5,750 nt of DNA, from assembly GCA_019689775.1 (NCBI GenBank), contig JADGGV010000284.1, positions 1-5,750 of the forward strand, written 5' to 3'. The first letter of the stretch is position 1; each line of letters opens with the position of its first letter. The DNA comes from Gemmatimonadota bacterium. GTDB lineage: Bacteria; Gemmatimonadota; Gemmatimonadetes; Longimicrobiales; RSA9. A program made the translations under genes and the position numbers. Shown piece by piece: positions 5,736 through 5,750 of the stretch. The notes under the pieces are model-generated. The model saw only the letters and a list, made by a program, of their open reading frames with translations. It had not been told where the DNA came from and ran no database searches.

Positions 5736-5750
5736 CGTTCCGGGGCGGGG

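Overview
The window is very GC-rich (roughly 70% by eye, not computed), densely coding, and free of mobile-element or phage signs. Nearly every codon in the recognisable genes ends in G or C. The gene content suggests a high-GC Gram-negative-type bacterium with respiratory quinones, for example an uncultivated or deltaproteobacteria-like lineage. No marker gene is present, so the taxon cannot be fixed from this sequence.

Layout: a single plus-strand gene (42-455) encodes a small membrane-anchored BON-domain protein. Everything else lies on the minus strand as one tight transcription unit, read from right to left: UbiD-type decarboxylase (5699-4206), UbiA-type prenyltransferase (start near 4125, or 4209 if the overlapping GTG is used, to 3196), UbiX flavin prenyltransferase (3199-2606), YfcE/MJ0936-type metallophosphoesterase (2609-2142), ABC transporter ATPase (2137-1205) and ABC-2 permease (1208-468). 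The ubiA/ubiX, ubiX/phosphoesterase and ATPase/permease junctions are 4-base ATGA overlaps. The phosphoesterase/ATPase gap is 4 bases. The minus-strand unit and the BON gene converge with 12 bases between their stop codons.

How the genes work together: UbiX makes prenylated FMN, the cofactor that UbiD-family decarboxylases need, and the UbiA-type enzyme attaches the isoprenoid tail to the aromatic ring. Together they form the prenylation/decarboxylation core of quinone biosynthesis. The UbiA homologue has the FNRxxDRxxDxxNPRT form of the first Asp-rich motif that I associate with MqnP-like enzymes, so futalosine-route menaquinone is at least as likely as ubiquinone. The phosphoesterase and the NatA/DrrA-like exporter are coupled to this core but have no proven link to it.

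The only poorly explained stretches are the ubiD-ubiA junction (about 4126-4205), where codon bias breaks down and the mRNA can form a 9-bp hairpin, and the region upstream of ubiD, where a promoter-like pair sits so close to the ATG that the mRNA may be leaderless. I found no tRNA, rRNA, CRISPR array, insertion sequence or clear intrinsic terminator. I see no convincing new multi-gene system; the most unusual element is the coupled phosphoesterase/exporter tail of the quinone operon.
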